A model generated the notes under the pieces. The model had not been told where the DNA came from. It saw nothing but the letters and a program-made list of their open reading frames with translations, and did not search any database. This document shows positions 18,193-27,400 of a DNA stretch of 64,000 bases, one piece after another; within the stretch, counting starts at the first letter, position 1; each line of letters starts with the position of its first letter. The position numbers and the translations under genes are program-made. Origin of the DNA: Vibrio celticus (GTDB lineage: Bacteria; Pseudomonadota; Gammaproteobacteria; Enterobacterales; Vibrionaceae); contig NZ_AP025463.1 in assembly GCF_024347335.1 (NCBI RefSeq), forward strand, positions 1,426,001 to 1,490,000, given 5' to 3'.

Positions 18193-18232
18193 AAGGTGAG
18201 TGAGTCAGAGTGACTCACTCACCTTATTGTTA
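18193..18232 (+). terminator. Long perfect hairpin, probable terminator
   Basis: AAGGTGAGTGAGTCA and TGACTCACTCACCTT form a perfect 15-bp stem with a three-base loop, followed by the T-rich ATTGTTATTTT. It lies between the secreted-protein operon and the ToxR-like gene. Confidence 0.65.
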
Positions 18233-18302
18233 TTTTATTCTTGTTACTTGCTGAGCTTATATTTGGCTTAATTATTGGCTAAACTTATCACTATTCTTTT
18301 CT

Positions 18303-19238
18303 ATGTATGGTTTGCTATTAATTCGACCAAACAAACACCTTTTTGATGACCTTTTTATTTATGAACACCTCGCCGAAATGAACGCCAATAGCCATGAAAA
18401 AATCACCTTAGACGCTTCGGGCATCGAATTGATTAATAACACACTCATTGATTCGGAATCTGGTAAGCGGGTCACCTTATCCCCCTCAGAAGGTCTGATC
18501 CTTGAGCATCTAGTGAAGAACAGCCCAAAAGCCGTTGGTCGAGACTTTTTACTTGAGCATTGCTGGCCGGGCAGGGTTGTGACGGGCAGTTCACTTAATG
18601 TCGCGGTTAAGAACATTCGCACGGCATTAAATTCGTTTGAGTGTGATTGCAAAATCTTAACGGTTCAAAAGGAAGGGTACAGCTTCAATGGTTTGAAACA
18701 GGTCGGTAGTTATTTATCTATGCCAACGCCTACGACTGACATACATGTTGAAGCTGCGTTTTCAGAGAAAGCTGACATCGTTTCAGAGAAAACCACCATC
18801 GTCGATGAGTTAACATCAGCGCCACCATTTAAGCCTTCAAGCATGAACCAACAAGCTGGGCAATCAAAGCAACAGGATCCACAATCACGTCAGTTCAAGG
18901 CGAAGCACTTTATCGCTCGTCATCAATCTCGTATTGCCGGAATTGTAGTCAGCGCGCTTCTTCTCATGCTGTTTTATCAGTTTGCTTTTTTTATAGATAA
19001 GAGTGCCTACCGAGGTATGGATGTTTATCACGACAGTTTGAATTTTGATGAAGCCGTTATAAAAGAGCTGGATGCCGTGTCAGAGCTCGGTGTTGATTCG
19101 CTCTATCTGCATCGCATTGGCGTTGGGTGTCAGAATATCCAAGCCGTCGCCTTGATAAATGGACATTGGAAAGAGATAAGCCATCAGTTTAAAACTGTCT
19201 CTTGCGAAGTCGACAATAACAATGAGCGAGGGCAATAA
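18303..19238 (+). CDS. ToxR-like membrane-bound transcription regulator
   Basis: This 311-residue protein has a cytoplasmic winged-helix DNA-binding domain of the OmpR/ToxR type at about residues 33-133 (LSPSEGLILEHLVKN, GSSLNVAVKNIRTALN, VQKEGYSF). A linker of about 75 residues follows, then one membrane helix (about 211-231) and an 80-residue periplasmic tail with two Cys (near 278 and 301) that could form a disulfide. The next gene starts two bases after the stop and encodes a small membrane-anchored partner. The pair looks like ToxR/ToxS, TcpP/TcpH or VtrA/VtrC but is none of these exactly. The start is uncertain: no clear ribosome site at 18303, and ATG 18378 is an alternative. Confidence 0.8.
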   Translation: MYGLLLIRPNKHLFDDLFIYEHLAEMNANSHEKITLDASGIELINNTLIDSESGKRVTLSPSEGLILEHLVKNSPKAVGRDFLLEHCWPGRVVTGSSLNVAVKNIRTALNSFECDCKILTVQKEGYSFNGLKQVGSYLSMPTPTTDIHVEAAFSEKADIVSEKTTIVDELTSAPPFKPSSMNQQAGQSKQQDPQSRQFKAKHFIARHQSRIAGIVVSALLLMLFYQFAFFIDKSAYRGMDVYHDSLNFDEAVIKELDAVSELGVDSLYLHRIGVGCQNIQAVALINGHWKEISHQFKTVSCEVDNNNERGQ

Positions 19239-19240
19239 GT

Positions 19241-19678
19241 ATGAATCGTAAGTTTTGGATGCCTATCTTATTGACGCTGTTTGTAATTCTAAATGTAGGC
19301 TTAATCTCTGGGCTCGCAACCAAAAGTACCTATCGATTTTCTGCGGAATACCCGATGGTCGGGTGGGAGAGAATCTCGCTCCGATTGGAAAATGGTCGAG
19401 TCAAAATGCAGTACATTGGTTATGACATGGATGGGAATGTCGCTCAAACTAAGCAGATGTTTGGTGTATTCTTGCGCTGGGGGAATCACTACTACCTTTA
19501 TCAATTGGACCAGGATCAGGCCCAAGATAAGCAGACATTCAATATCAAGCACTTATACATTCAACAAACCCAAGGTAAGCGCAGTGTGTTGGTATCGAAT
19601 CAGCGCGGCCTTTATGTCACTAAGAAGGGCACGCCATTAGAACTTAAAGGCATCATGCATGGCGACCGCTTACGCTAA
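19241..19678 (+). CDS. Small membrane-anchored periplasmic partner of the ToxR-like regulator
   Basis: This 145-residue protein has one N-terminal membrane helix (about 5-26) and a periplasmic part of about 115 residues that looks strand-rich (YRFSAEYPMVGWERISLRL, GNHYYLYQLDQDQ). It is immediately downstream of the ToxR-like gene and surely co-transcribed. Topology and position match ToxS, TcpH and VtrC, which bind the periplasmic tail of their regulator and, for VtrC, a bile salt. The ligand here is unknown. Confidence 0.7.
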   Translation: MNRKFWMPILLTLFVILNVGLISGLATKSTYRFSAEYPMVGWERISLRLENGRVKMQYIGYDMDGNVAQTKQMFGVFLRWGNHYYLYQLDQDQAQDKQTFNIKHLYIQQTQGKRSVLVSNQRGLYVTKKGTPLELKGIMHGDRLR

Positions 19679-19711
19679 TACAGAGGCTTAATGCTAGTAG
19701 AGAGCCTTTGG

Positions 19712-20161
19712 TTAGCTTTTACCGAGTACGTTCAGCTTAGTCTTGATAAAGTCACTGTGGTCAACGTAGAGCAGTTCCGCTGTTTTACGGATCACAGAGT
19801 CTTCGATAGGGTCAATTTCTCCGTCGGCATGCGCCACTTCCCACATCGCTTTGATTAAGTCGATTCGCACTGGCTGAGACAGGTCTCTGAGTTGCGATGT
19901 AAAGTCATACAGCGAGACTGATTGCTCTACTTTCGGTTCTGCTTGCTCTAGCAGCACCTTTGCTTGCTCTTCATCTAAATCCAGCAAACGTTGCAGAAGC
20001 TGTAGCTTAGCAACTCTTTCTGATTCATTGATCTGATGGTCGGCTCCCGCGACTTCACACAATAAACTCGCAATGGCGACATTAGGTGATGTGCCTTGGT
20101 TTTTGCTTAGATCCTGGCCTTCAATCAATTGTTTAAACATTGATGTGAGAGAATTGAACAT
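19712..20161 (-). CDS. TerB-family tellurite-resistance-like protein
   Basis: This 149-residue, all-helical acidic protein has TerB-like repeats: VAGADHQINESERVAKLQLL and AHADGEIDPIEDSVIRKTAEL, each with the Asp/Glu-rich metal-binding pattern. No signal or membrane segment is present. It is convergent with the ToxR-like operon. The TerB fold is widespread in proteins with no link to tellurite, so the biological role is open. Confidence 0.8.
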   Translation of the reverse strand: MFNSLTSMFKQLIEGQDLSKNQGTSPNVAIASLLCEVAGADHQINESERVAKLQLLQRLLDLDEEQAKVLLEQAEPKVEQSVSLYDFTSQLRDLSQPVRIDLIKAMWEVAHADGEIDPIEDSVIRKTAELLYVDHSDFIKTKLNVLGKS

Positions 20162-20308
20162 AACGAGCTCCAGTTAAAATTTGTATCGGGTTCCGTAACG
20201 CTGATAGTTATTAACTATAATTATAACTATTGGGTCTACAGAGTGTGATCGCAAGCGTCTTTACTAAAAACTGACACTACGGATAGGTGAACGATAAGGC
20301 GCACTTTC

Positions 20309-22300
20309 TTAGTCAGGTTCAGGGAAGCGTGTAATTTTTCCGTCGCCACTGAGTGTCGTGATCGATTGCGGTTTCCCATCAGTGTCTAGCCTCAACTCCC
20401 CAATCGCACTGCGGTTTGAAAGGCGATAGAAGGTCTGGTTATCAGGGCTTCGCTTCTCGATTTTTAAGCGCTTACGCTTCGTGAAATAGTTCAAAACTGA
20501 GCGAGGGCTGTATAACAGGCGGTCCCACACATCGCAGAATTTAAGCAGCGGAGCAGGGAACTGATTTTTAATGCCACTACAGGTGATTTGATAGATGTTC
20601 GGGCTGTTGCGGCGATATCTAAGCTTGATGTCATAAGCGAATGAGTAGTGAACGTCACCAGAAAGTACCACAAAGTTGGTTGGTGTTTTGGTATGTGTAA
20701 AGATACTAATCAGCGTATTCGCACTGCCCGGATGTGCCATCCAGTTTTCAGCGTCAATCACTAATGGCTTGCCGATTGTGGTCGCCATTTTTTGCAGTGT
20801 TTCAATAAACTTCACGCCAAACATCGGCGCAGCAGAAACGATCACCACTTTATCTTGATTCATTAACTGATGTTGAAACTCAATCAAGGCTTCCCAGTCC
20901 ATTAAACCTGAAGGCTTATTCATGCGTGATTCTGAACGCCAACGACGCGTTCGAGTATCCAACACAATGACTTTGGGTGAGGTATCTATTGTGTAATGCC
21001 ACTCTTCAAAACGACCCAGCACCTCAATAAAGGCTTGATGCTTGTCTGGCTCGATATTGCTAACAGAGTGAGTAGTATTGGCATCGACAGTTTCATTATG
21101 ATTTTTATGAACAAAAAGCTGCTTTACTTGCTCGATAAACGTTTCGTCGAAGCTCTCCGGTTTGTTACCCCAACCCTGACACATCCAGTAAGCCGCAAGG
21201 CCGTTACCAATGACTTGGGTCGCGAACTGATTTTGGTCGACGGCATGCTCCCAACCCACGGTAAGGTTCCAATCATCCGTCACATCGTGATCGTCGAAGA
21301 TCATGTACGTTGGAATATGCGCGAACAGACGTTGCACTTGCGGTAAACCAGCAATGAAATCATCGATGATGACACTTTCATCACGCCATTGTTGCTGCTC
21401 AGTCGGTGTTAATTGGCGTCCACCTTGAGTGAAGTTACTCTCAATTAAACGCTCTCGATTGACGCATTGCCACAGTGTTGGAGACCAAACCAATAGGTAC
21501 ATCGCGATAAACTCAGACAGCGTGACCAAGTGGTTTTCACAATCGGTAGAGCTAAAAATCGGCACGCCACGGTTCGGGAAGAACTTATCGAGCATGGATT
21601 CTGAAGCGGTGTGATGCGGTAAATAGTGATGACGCTGGTATAAGTGGTATTCACTGTTATACAGAGCGTCACTGTTGTTGATTTGCTTAATTTGCGAGTC
21701 GGTCGGTAGGCTCTCACCAACAAGGCCAAGCAGTTGAATCACTTGCTGAATAGAATCAAGTGTTGGGCCTGCTACATGGTCGGCGTAGATCTGATCGCCG
21801 CTCATCATCAGCATATCGGGTCTTTCTGCAACGGTTTGCTCGGCAATCTTGTTATCGGCTGCGACTAGACTGTCTTTGCTTGGATGATGCGGATTACGGC
21901 AAGAGCCATGAAGGATGTAATCAGCCGAGGTCGAGATCTTAAACTCAACGCGAGATTTACCGTTGTAAACAAGGTGAGGGGCGAGCTCTTTTAGTGAACC
22001 TGACTCTGTGTGAAGATCATATTCAAGTGGCGTATTGGTTGGAAACTCGCCTTGCAAGCGGATCAGCGTTACCCACGCATGTGTACCGATTTGAATCGAA
22101 TCATTTTCTTCAAGCGATGAGGTATAAAACGGCTGATCTTGTGCTGCTTCAGAATCGTCTATTTTTTGAGTATGAAGCTCGGCTCTGCCTGTAAGAGGCG
22201 AGCTGGTGGCTAACCAAAGTACCACTTCAGTCGCGGTTGTTTTTCTTAAAATGGGTCCGGCGAGTAACAGGGGAAGAGATGATGTCGTAGAGGGTTTCAA
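20309..22300 (-). CDS. PhoD-like metallophosphatase, cytoplasmic form
   Basis: This 663-residue protein belongs to the PhoD/alkaline-phosphatase-D superfamily. Metal-binding motifs are visible as SCRNPHHPSKDS, MMSGDQIYAD, FDDHDVTDDW and LSGDVHYSFAY. The N-terminal 120 residues form a beta-sandwich-like domain. PhoD enzymes are usually exported by the Tat pathway, but no twin-arginine or Sec signal is seen here, so a cytoplasmic phosphodiesterase/phosphatase is likely. It lies 24 bases downstream of a hypothetical gene in the same orientation, forming an operon. Confidence 0.85.
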   Translation of the reverse strand: MKPSTTSSLPLLLAGPILRKTTATEVVLWLATSSPLTGRAELHTQKIDDSEAAQDQPFYTSSLEENDSIQIGTHAWVTLIRLQGEFPTNTPLEYDLHTESGSLKELAPHLVYNGKSRVEFKISTSADYILHGSCRNPHHPSKDSLVAADNKIAEQTVAERPDMLMMSGDQIYADHVAGPTLDSIQQVIQLLGLVGESLPTDSQIKQINNSDALYNSEYHLYQRHHYLPHHTASESMLDKFFPNRGVPIFSSTDCENHLVTLSEFIAMYLLVWSPTLWQCVNRERLIESNFTQGGRQLTPTEQQQWRDESVIIDDFIAGLPQVQRLFAHIPTYMIFDDHDVTDDWNLTVGWEHAVDQNQFATQVIGNGLAAYWMCQGWGNKPESFDETFIEQVKQLFVHKNHNETVDANTTHSVSNIEPDKHQAFIEVLGRFEEWHYTIDTSPKVIVLDTRTRRWRSESRMNKPSGLMDWEALIEFQHQLMNQDKVVIVSAAPMFGVKFIETLQKMATTIGKPLVIDAENWMAHPGSANTLISIFTHTKTPTNFVVLSGDVHYSFAYDIKLRYRRNSPNIYQITCSGIKNQFPAPLLKFCDVWDRLLYSPRSVLNYFTKRKRLKIEKRSPDNQTFYRLSNRSAIGELRLDTDGKPQSITTLSGDGKITRFPEPD

Positions 22301-22324
22301 TACGGTACCTAAAATCGTTGGTGG

Positions 22325-22771
22325 TTAGTCGTCGTGGAGTTCTTTTGTTTCGAGCTTGTTCGTGTCTGGCTTTGTGGTTTCAAGCTTTGATGCTTCAAGT
22401 TCTACTGAGTCAGATTCTGTTGATTCAAGCTCTGTTGATTCAAGTATTTCGATAACTTCCGAGCTAGAAAGTTCATGACCCATTAGAAATATTGCCAATA
22501 GAGCATCGGCTTTGGTCTTGGTATCAGAAGGCTCGTCTAACAACAGTTCGAGCTTTTCGCGAATCATAGCAATCTCGTGCTCAACAAAGCCACGGCCTTC
22601 GTCGTCCCCTTGGTTTTCTTCGGGGGCATTATCGAATTCAAGAAATAGCATGTCACCGTCTAGGTTGGTATCCACCAAACGCTCGGGCAACCACGCCTCA
22701 CCCATAACAATATCTGGATCGGAATCTTTGGGTAAGTGATCTATAATGTTTTGTAATTCGGAGACTTTCAC
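22325..22771 (-). CDS. Acidic protein with repetitive C-terminus, unknown
   Basis: This 148-residue protein begins MKVSELQNIIDHLP if read from the GTG at 22771; an in-frame TTG at 22825 would add 18 residues. I prefer the GTG because the sequence from KVSELQ on looks like a folded domain. The N-terminal domain (about 1-100) has EAWLPERLVDTNLDGDMLF. The tail (about 110-148) is a low-complexity run of Glu, Ser, Thr and Leu (units such as LESTE). It is probably co-transcribed with the PhoD-like gene. Unknown function. Confidence 0.65.
   Translation of the reverse strand: MKVSELQNIIDHLPKDSDPDIVMGEAWLPERLVDTNLDGDMLFLEFDNAPEENQGDDEGRGFVEHEIAMIREKLELLLDEPSDTKTKADALLAIFLMGHELSSSEVIEILESTELESTESDSVELEASKLETTKPDTNKLETKELHDD
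22416..22445. repeat. 15-bp direct tandem repeat inside a gene
   Basis: TCTGTTGATTCAAG(C/T) occurs twice in a row, with looser copies to the left. It is in frame and encodes repeated LESTE-like pentapeptides. Copy-number change would alter tail length without a frameshift. Confidence 0.8.
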
Positions 22772-22906
22772 AATACTTTCATTTAACCGAGAATATTCTA
22801 CATTGTAACGGTCAATGCCAAGCAAACCTAAAAATAGTTAGCCGTCATGGTTAATAAATGTCTATTCAGTAACACAATATTTTTTTCAAAGAGTAATTAC
22901 ACAAGA

Positions 22907-24235
22907 ATGAAGCTCAATTATTTACCGACTCTTCCTTCATCTGGATTGGTTTTACTAGGTAGCGCTTTCCTAAGTGGCATTTTCGTAAGTACTAATGCGT
23001 GGGCCGCTGAAGAGCAAGAGTGGGGCATCGCTGCAATGTTCCGTACAGCAAGCATCCCTTATGACACGTCTGGTGGCGACCAATCGGTTAGCTCATTCGT
23101 ACCGATGCTGTTTTTCAAGAACGATTATGTGTTTATTGACGGTACTGAGATGGGGGCATACCTCTATCAAACTGACGATGAGAAGTGGTCTTTTAATGCT
23201 ATCTCTCGCATGCGCTTTATTGATATTCCAGCATCTGAGCAGAACGAGATTGAAGGCGATACGGCGGATTTTGGTGCTCAACTGACCTACCAACTTGATG
23301 ATTCTTGGTCTGTCGAGACGGAATTAATGAGCGACAGTGAGTACAACTTCCACGGTAACTTACGTGCGAAAGCCAAGTATGAAACTGGAGATTGGGAGTT
23401 TTACCCGAGCGCGACACTTCGTTATAAAAGTGCTGATTTCAACAGTGAGTATTACTCCGCGTCTAATGAAACCATTGGTGCCGGTGTTGACTTAAATGTT
23501 GGTATTGAAACGCGTTACCATGTGGTTTCAAATTTGTACTTATTGGGTTCAACCAGTGTGACTCGATTAGACGATAATGCCTACGATTCGTCGATAGTCG
23601 AAGACCGTTATCAAGGTGAATTGTACCTTGGCTTTGGTTTCTTTAACGACAAAGAGAAAGCACCAAAACCGAAGCTGAGCAATGCGCCGTATTTACGTGT
23701 CGCCCACGGCTGGGCTACGCCATCCAATATTGGCGATATCATGAAGTTCAATCGAGAGAAAGACGAATACAACAACCAGTTGACTTCGTTCTTCTATGGA
23801 CACCCGTTAACCGATGAGATCTTCGGCTTGCCATTAGATATCTATTTGACCCCAGGTATTGCGCACCACTGGAGTTCAGACGTTCAATCAAGCAGCACCG
23901 AATACATTATCGCAATCAAGGCGTACTACACCTTTGATTGGCCAACTCAGTGGCGTTTTGGTGTGGCAGAAGGTATGTCTTACATCGATTCGATTACCTA
24001 CATCGAAGGCTCTGAGATGGACCGTAAAGGCTACACAGCCAGCCATCTGTTGAACTACTTAGACTTCTCATTCGATGTCAACGTTGGCGACTTGATTGGC
24101 AAGAATGACTTGAACAACTTATGGTTCGGTTATTCATTGCATCACCGTTCTGCAATCTTTGAAAAATCCTCTCAGTATGGTCGTATCAAAGGCGGCAGTA
24201 ACTACAACACGGTCTACTTCCAATATGAGTTTTAA
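22907..24235 (+). CDS. Outer-membrane protein of the MipA/OmpV type
   Basis: This 442-residue protein has a signal peptide of about 33 residues ending in AWA. The rest is alternating aromatic and charged residues typical of a beta barrel (YVFIDGTEMGAYLYQTDD, YPSATLRYKSADFNSEYY, LYLGFGFF), and the C-terminus is a final strand ending in Phe (YFQYEF), the BAM-recognition signature. It most resembles the MipA/OmpV family but is longer than typical members. The start at 22907 was chosen over an upstream ATG because it places the signal peptide at the terminus. It is divergent from the acidic-protein/PhoD operon. Confidence 0.75.
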   Translation: MKLNYLPTLPSSGLVLLGSAFLSGIFVSTNAWAAEEQEWGIAAMFRTASIPYDTSGGDQSVSSFVPMLFFKNDYVFIDGTEMGAYLYQTDDEKWSFNAISRMRFIDIPASEQNEIEGDTADFGAQLTYQLDDSWSVETELMSDSEYNFHGNLRAKAKYETGDWEFYPSATLRYKSADFNSEYYSASNETIGAGVDLNVGIETRYHVVSNLYLLGSTSVTRLDDNAYDSSIVEDRYQGELYLGFGFFNDKEKAPKPKLSNAPYLRVAHGWATPSNIGDIMKFNREKDEYNNQLTSFFYGHPLTDEIFGLPLDIYLTPGIAHHWSSDVQSSSTEYIIAIKAYYTFDWPTQWRFGVAEGMSYIDSITYIEGSEMDRKGYTASHLLNYLDFSFDVNVGDLIGKNDLNNLWFGYSLHHRSAIFEKSSQYGRIKGGSNYNTVYFQYEF

Positions 24236-24333
24236 GCGCAGTTTTTAACGTTAGCTTTAAACCAGAGTTTACTAAGTACGACTTACATTTGACCTCGCTT
24301 TCATAGATCCTGCGAGTGTTAGTGAGATTAATC

Positions 24334-24379
24334 AGCCTGATAGCAAAAGGTTTTCCCTTTGCTGTCAGGCTTTTTTGTT
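24334..24379 (+). terminator. Rho-independent terminator
   Basis: AGCCTGA-TAGCAAAAGG and CCTTTGCTG-TCAGGCT pair with minor mismatch, followed by TTTTTTG. It ends the OmpV-like gene about 100 bases after its stop. Confidence 0.85.
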
Positions 24380-24387
24380 TGAGACTT

Positions 24388-24397
24388 GTGATATAAT
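24388..24397 (+). promoter_or_regulatory. Extended -10 promoter of hrpA
   Basis: TGATATAAT forms an extended -10 element (TGnTATAAT, hexamer at 24392-24397), 37 bases before the hrpA start. No strong -35 is seen. Confidence 0.55.
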
Positions 24398-24433
24398 CGC
24401 GCGAGTTTAATAAGTACAAGAATAGGACACGCT

Positions 24434-27400
24434 TTGACTTCGTCTCCGGAAAAAGCAGATAACAACAAGAATGCAGCACAGCCAAGTTCTTCACAGAGCA
24501 AAGCGAAACCAAACCAAGCTGCATCGAAGAAATCTGCTGAACAATCAAATACCAAAAAAGCTGAACAATCAGCGACAAACAACAAATCATCTCAGAATAG
24601 CCCAGCCTCTCTTCGTAAAGCGCTCAACGAATGTATGATGCGCGATCGCTTCCGTTTGAGTAAGCGAATTGCTGGTGCGAGCAAAATTAAGAACGAACAA
24701 GCTAAGCACGCTGTCTTTGATGAGATTGCGTTAGACATTGCTAAGTCGATGATGACGGCAACTCAGCGTGCGGCACAAAAACCAACGATTGAATACCCAG
24801 AAATTCTACCGGTTAGCCAAAAACGCGAAGACATCGCGAAAGCCATCGCCGAAAACCAAGTGGTTATCGTGGCGGGTGAAACGGGTTCGGGTAAAACCAC
24901 TCAGTTACCAAAAATCTGTTCTGAGCTTGGCCGCGGCCGCTTTGGCTTAATTGGTCACACTCAGCCTCGTCGTCTTGCGGCGCGTTCGGTTGCGAACCGT
25001 ATTGCTGAAGAGATGGAAACACAGCTTGGTGAGTTCGTTGGTTATAAGGTTCGATTTAACGATCAGATTTCTGACAACACCCAAATCAAATTGATGACCG
25101 ATGGTATTCTACTGGCGGAAATTCAACACGACCGATTCTTAAATCAGTACGACACCATCATCATCGATGAAGCGCACGAACGTAGCCTGAACATCGATTT
25201 CATCATGGGTTACCTGAAAGAGTTGCTGCCAAAGCGTCCTGATCTGAAAGTGATCATCACGTCGGCAACCATCGATCCAGAGCGTTTCTCTAAGCACTTT
25301 AACAATGCACCAATCATTGAAGTGTCTGGCCGTACTTACCCAGTTGATACGCGTTACCGCCCATTAGGTGGTGATGAAAGTGATTCAGACCGCGACCAAA
25401 TCGAAGGCATCTTTGAAGCGGTTGATGAGCTGTGTGATGAAGGCCTTGGCGATATATTGATCTTCATGAACGGTGAGCGAGAAATTCGTGATACCGCAGA
25501 TGCATTAAGTAAACGTAACCTTCGCGATACTGAAATTGTTCCGCTTTACGCGCGTCTATCGGCGGGTGAACAGAACCGAATCTTCCAGTCTCACACGGGA
25601 CGACGCATCGTTCTGGCAACCAACGTGGCAGAAACCTCGTTAACCGTTCCGGGCATCAAGTATGTTATCGACCCGGGTACGGCGCGTATTAGCCGTTACA
25701 GCTACCGCACCAAAGTACAGCGTCTACCGATTGAGCCCGTGTCTCAAGCGAGTGCAAATCAGCGTAAAGGTCGTTGTGGTCGTGTTGCGGAAGGTATCTG
25801 TATTCGCTTGTATTCGGAGGAAGATTTCGAATCACGCCCAGAGTTTACTGACCCAGAGATCCTTCGTACTAACCTAGCATCGGTTATCCTTCAGATGACA
25901 GCGCTAGGCCTCGGCGACATTCAAGCGTTCCCATTTGTTGAAGCGCCCGATAAGCGCAACATTCAAGATGGTGTAAGACTGCTTGAAGAGTTGGGTGCGA
26001 TCGCAACAGCTGAACCAGCTGCAAACAAAAACAAGAACCACGGCGACGACAAGAAGAAGCTAACCGCAATTGGTCGTAAGCTGGCGAAGCTGCCTATCGA
26101 TCCACGTTTAGCGCGTATGGTTATCGAAGCACCACGTAACCGATGCCTACACGAAGTGATGGTGATCGCGTCTGCGTTGTCGATTCAAGATCCGCGTGAG
26201 CGTCCATCAGATAAGCAACAATCGTCTGATGACAAGCACAAGCGCTTCTTCGATAAAGAGTCTGACTTCATCACGTTTGTGAACTTGTGGGATTACATCA
26301 AGCAGCAGCAAAAAGCGCTGTCGAGTAACCAGTTCCGCAAACAGTGTAAGCAAGATTACCTCAACTATTTACGTATCCGTGAATGGCAAGATGTGTACTT
26401 CCAAATTCACCAAGCAATGCGTGAACTGGATACTAAGTTGAATACAGAACCGGGCAGCTATGATGGCATTCACATGTCACTGCTATCAGGTCTGCTTTCG
26501 CACATCGGTATGAAAGACCAAGAGAAGAATGAGTATCAAGGTGCACGTAATGCGCGCTTCCATATCTTCCCTGCGTCTGGCTTATTTAAGAAACAACCGA
26601 AGTGGATCATGTCTGCTGAGCTGGTGGAAACCTCGAAACTTTGGGGCCGTGTTATCGCGAAGATTCAACCTGAATGGATTGAACCACTAGCGAAACACTT
26701 GATTAAACGTAGCTACAGCGAACCACATTGGTCGAAGAAACAAGCAGCGGTAATGGCACACGAAAAAGTGATGCTTTACGGAATCCCAATCGTACCTAAG
26801 CGCCTTGTGAACTACGGCGCGATTGACGCAACCGTCAGCCGTGAGTTGTTTGTACGCAGTGCATTAGTAGAAGGTGAGTGGGAAACCAAACATGCTTTCT
26901 TCAAGCAGAACCGTAAGCTTCTACAGGAAGTCGAAGAGCTAGAGCATAAATCACGTCGTCGTGACATCTTGATCGATGATGATGAACTGTTCGATTTCTA
27001 TGACCAACGTGTGGGTGAAGAGGCGGTTTCTGGCCGTCACTTTGATACATGGTGGAAGAAGACCAGTCAGAAAACCCCTGAGCTGCTGAACTTTGAAAAG
27101 TCGATGCTGTTCCGAGGCGATGCTAGCCACGTTACCGATTTGGATTACCCGAACTTCTGGCATCAAAACGGTATTAAGCTCAAGCTGAGCTACCAATTTG
27201 AGCCGGGCGACGACAACGATGGTGTAACGGTACACATTCCGCTGCCTATCTTGAACCAGATCGACCAGAACGGTTTTGATTGGCAGATCCCAGGTCTACG
27301 CCAAGAGCTAGTGATTAGCTTGATTAAGTCGTTACCTAAAACGCTACGCCGTAACTTTGTACCTGCACCAAACTACGCTGATGCATTCTTGGCTCGCGTG

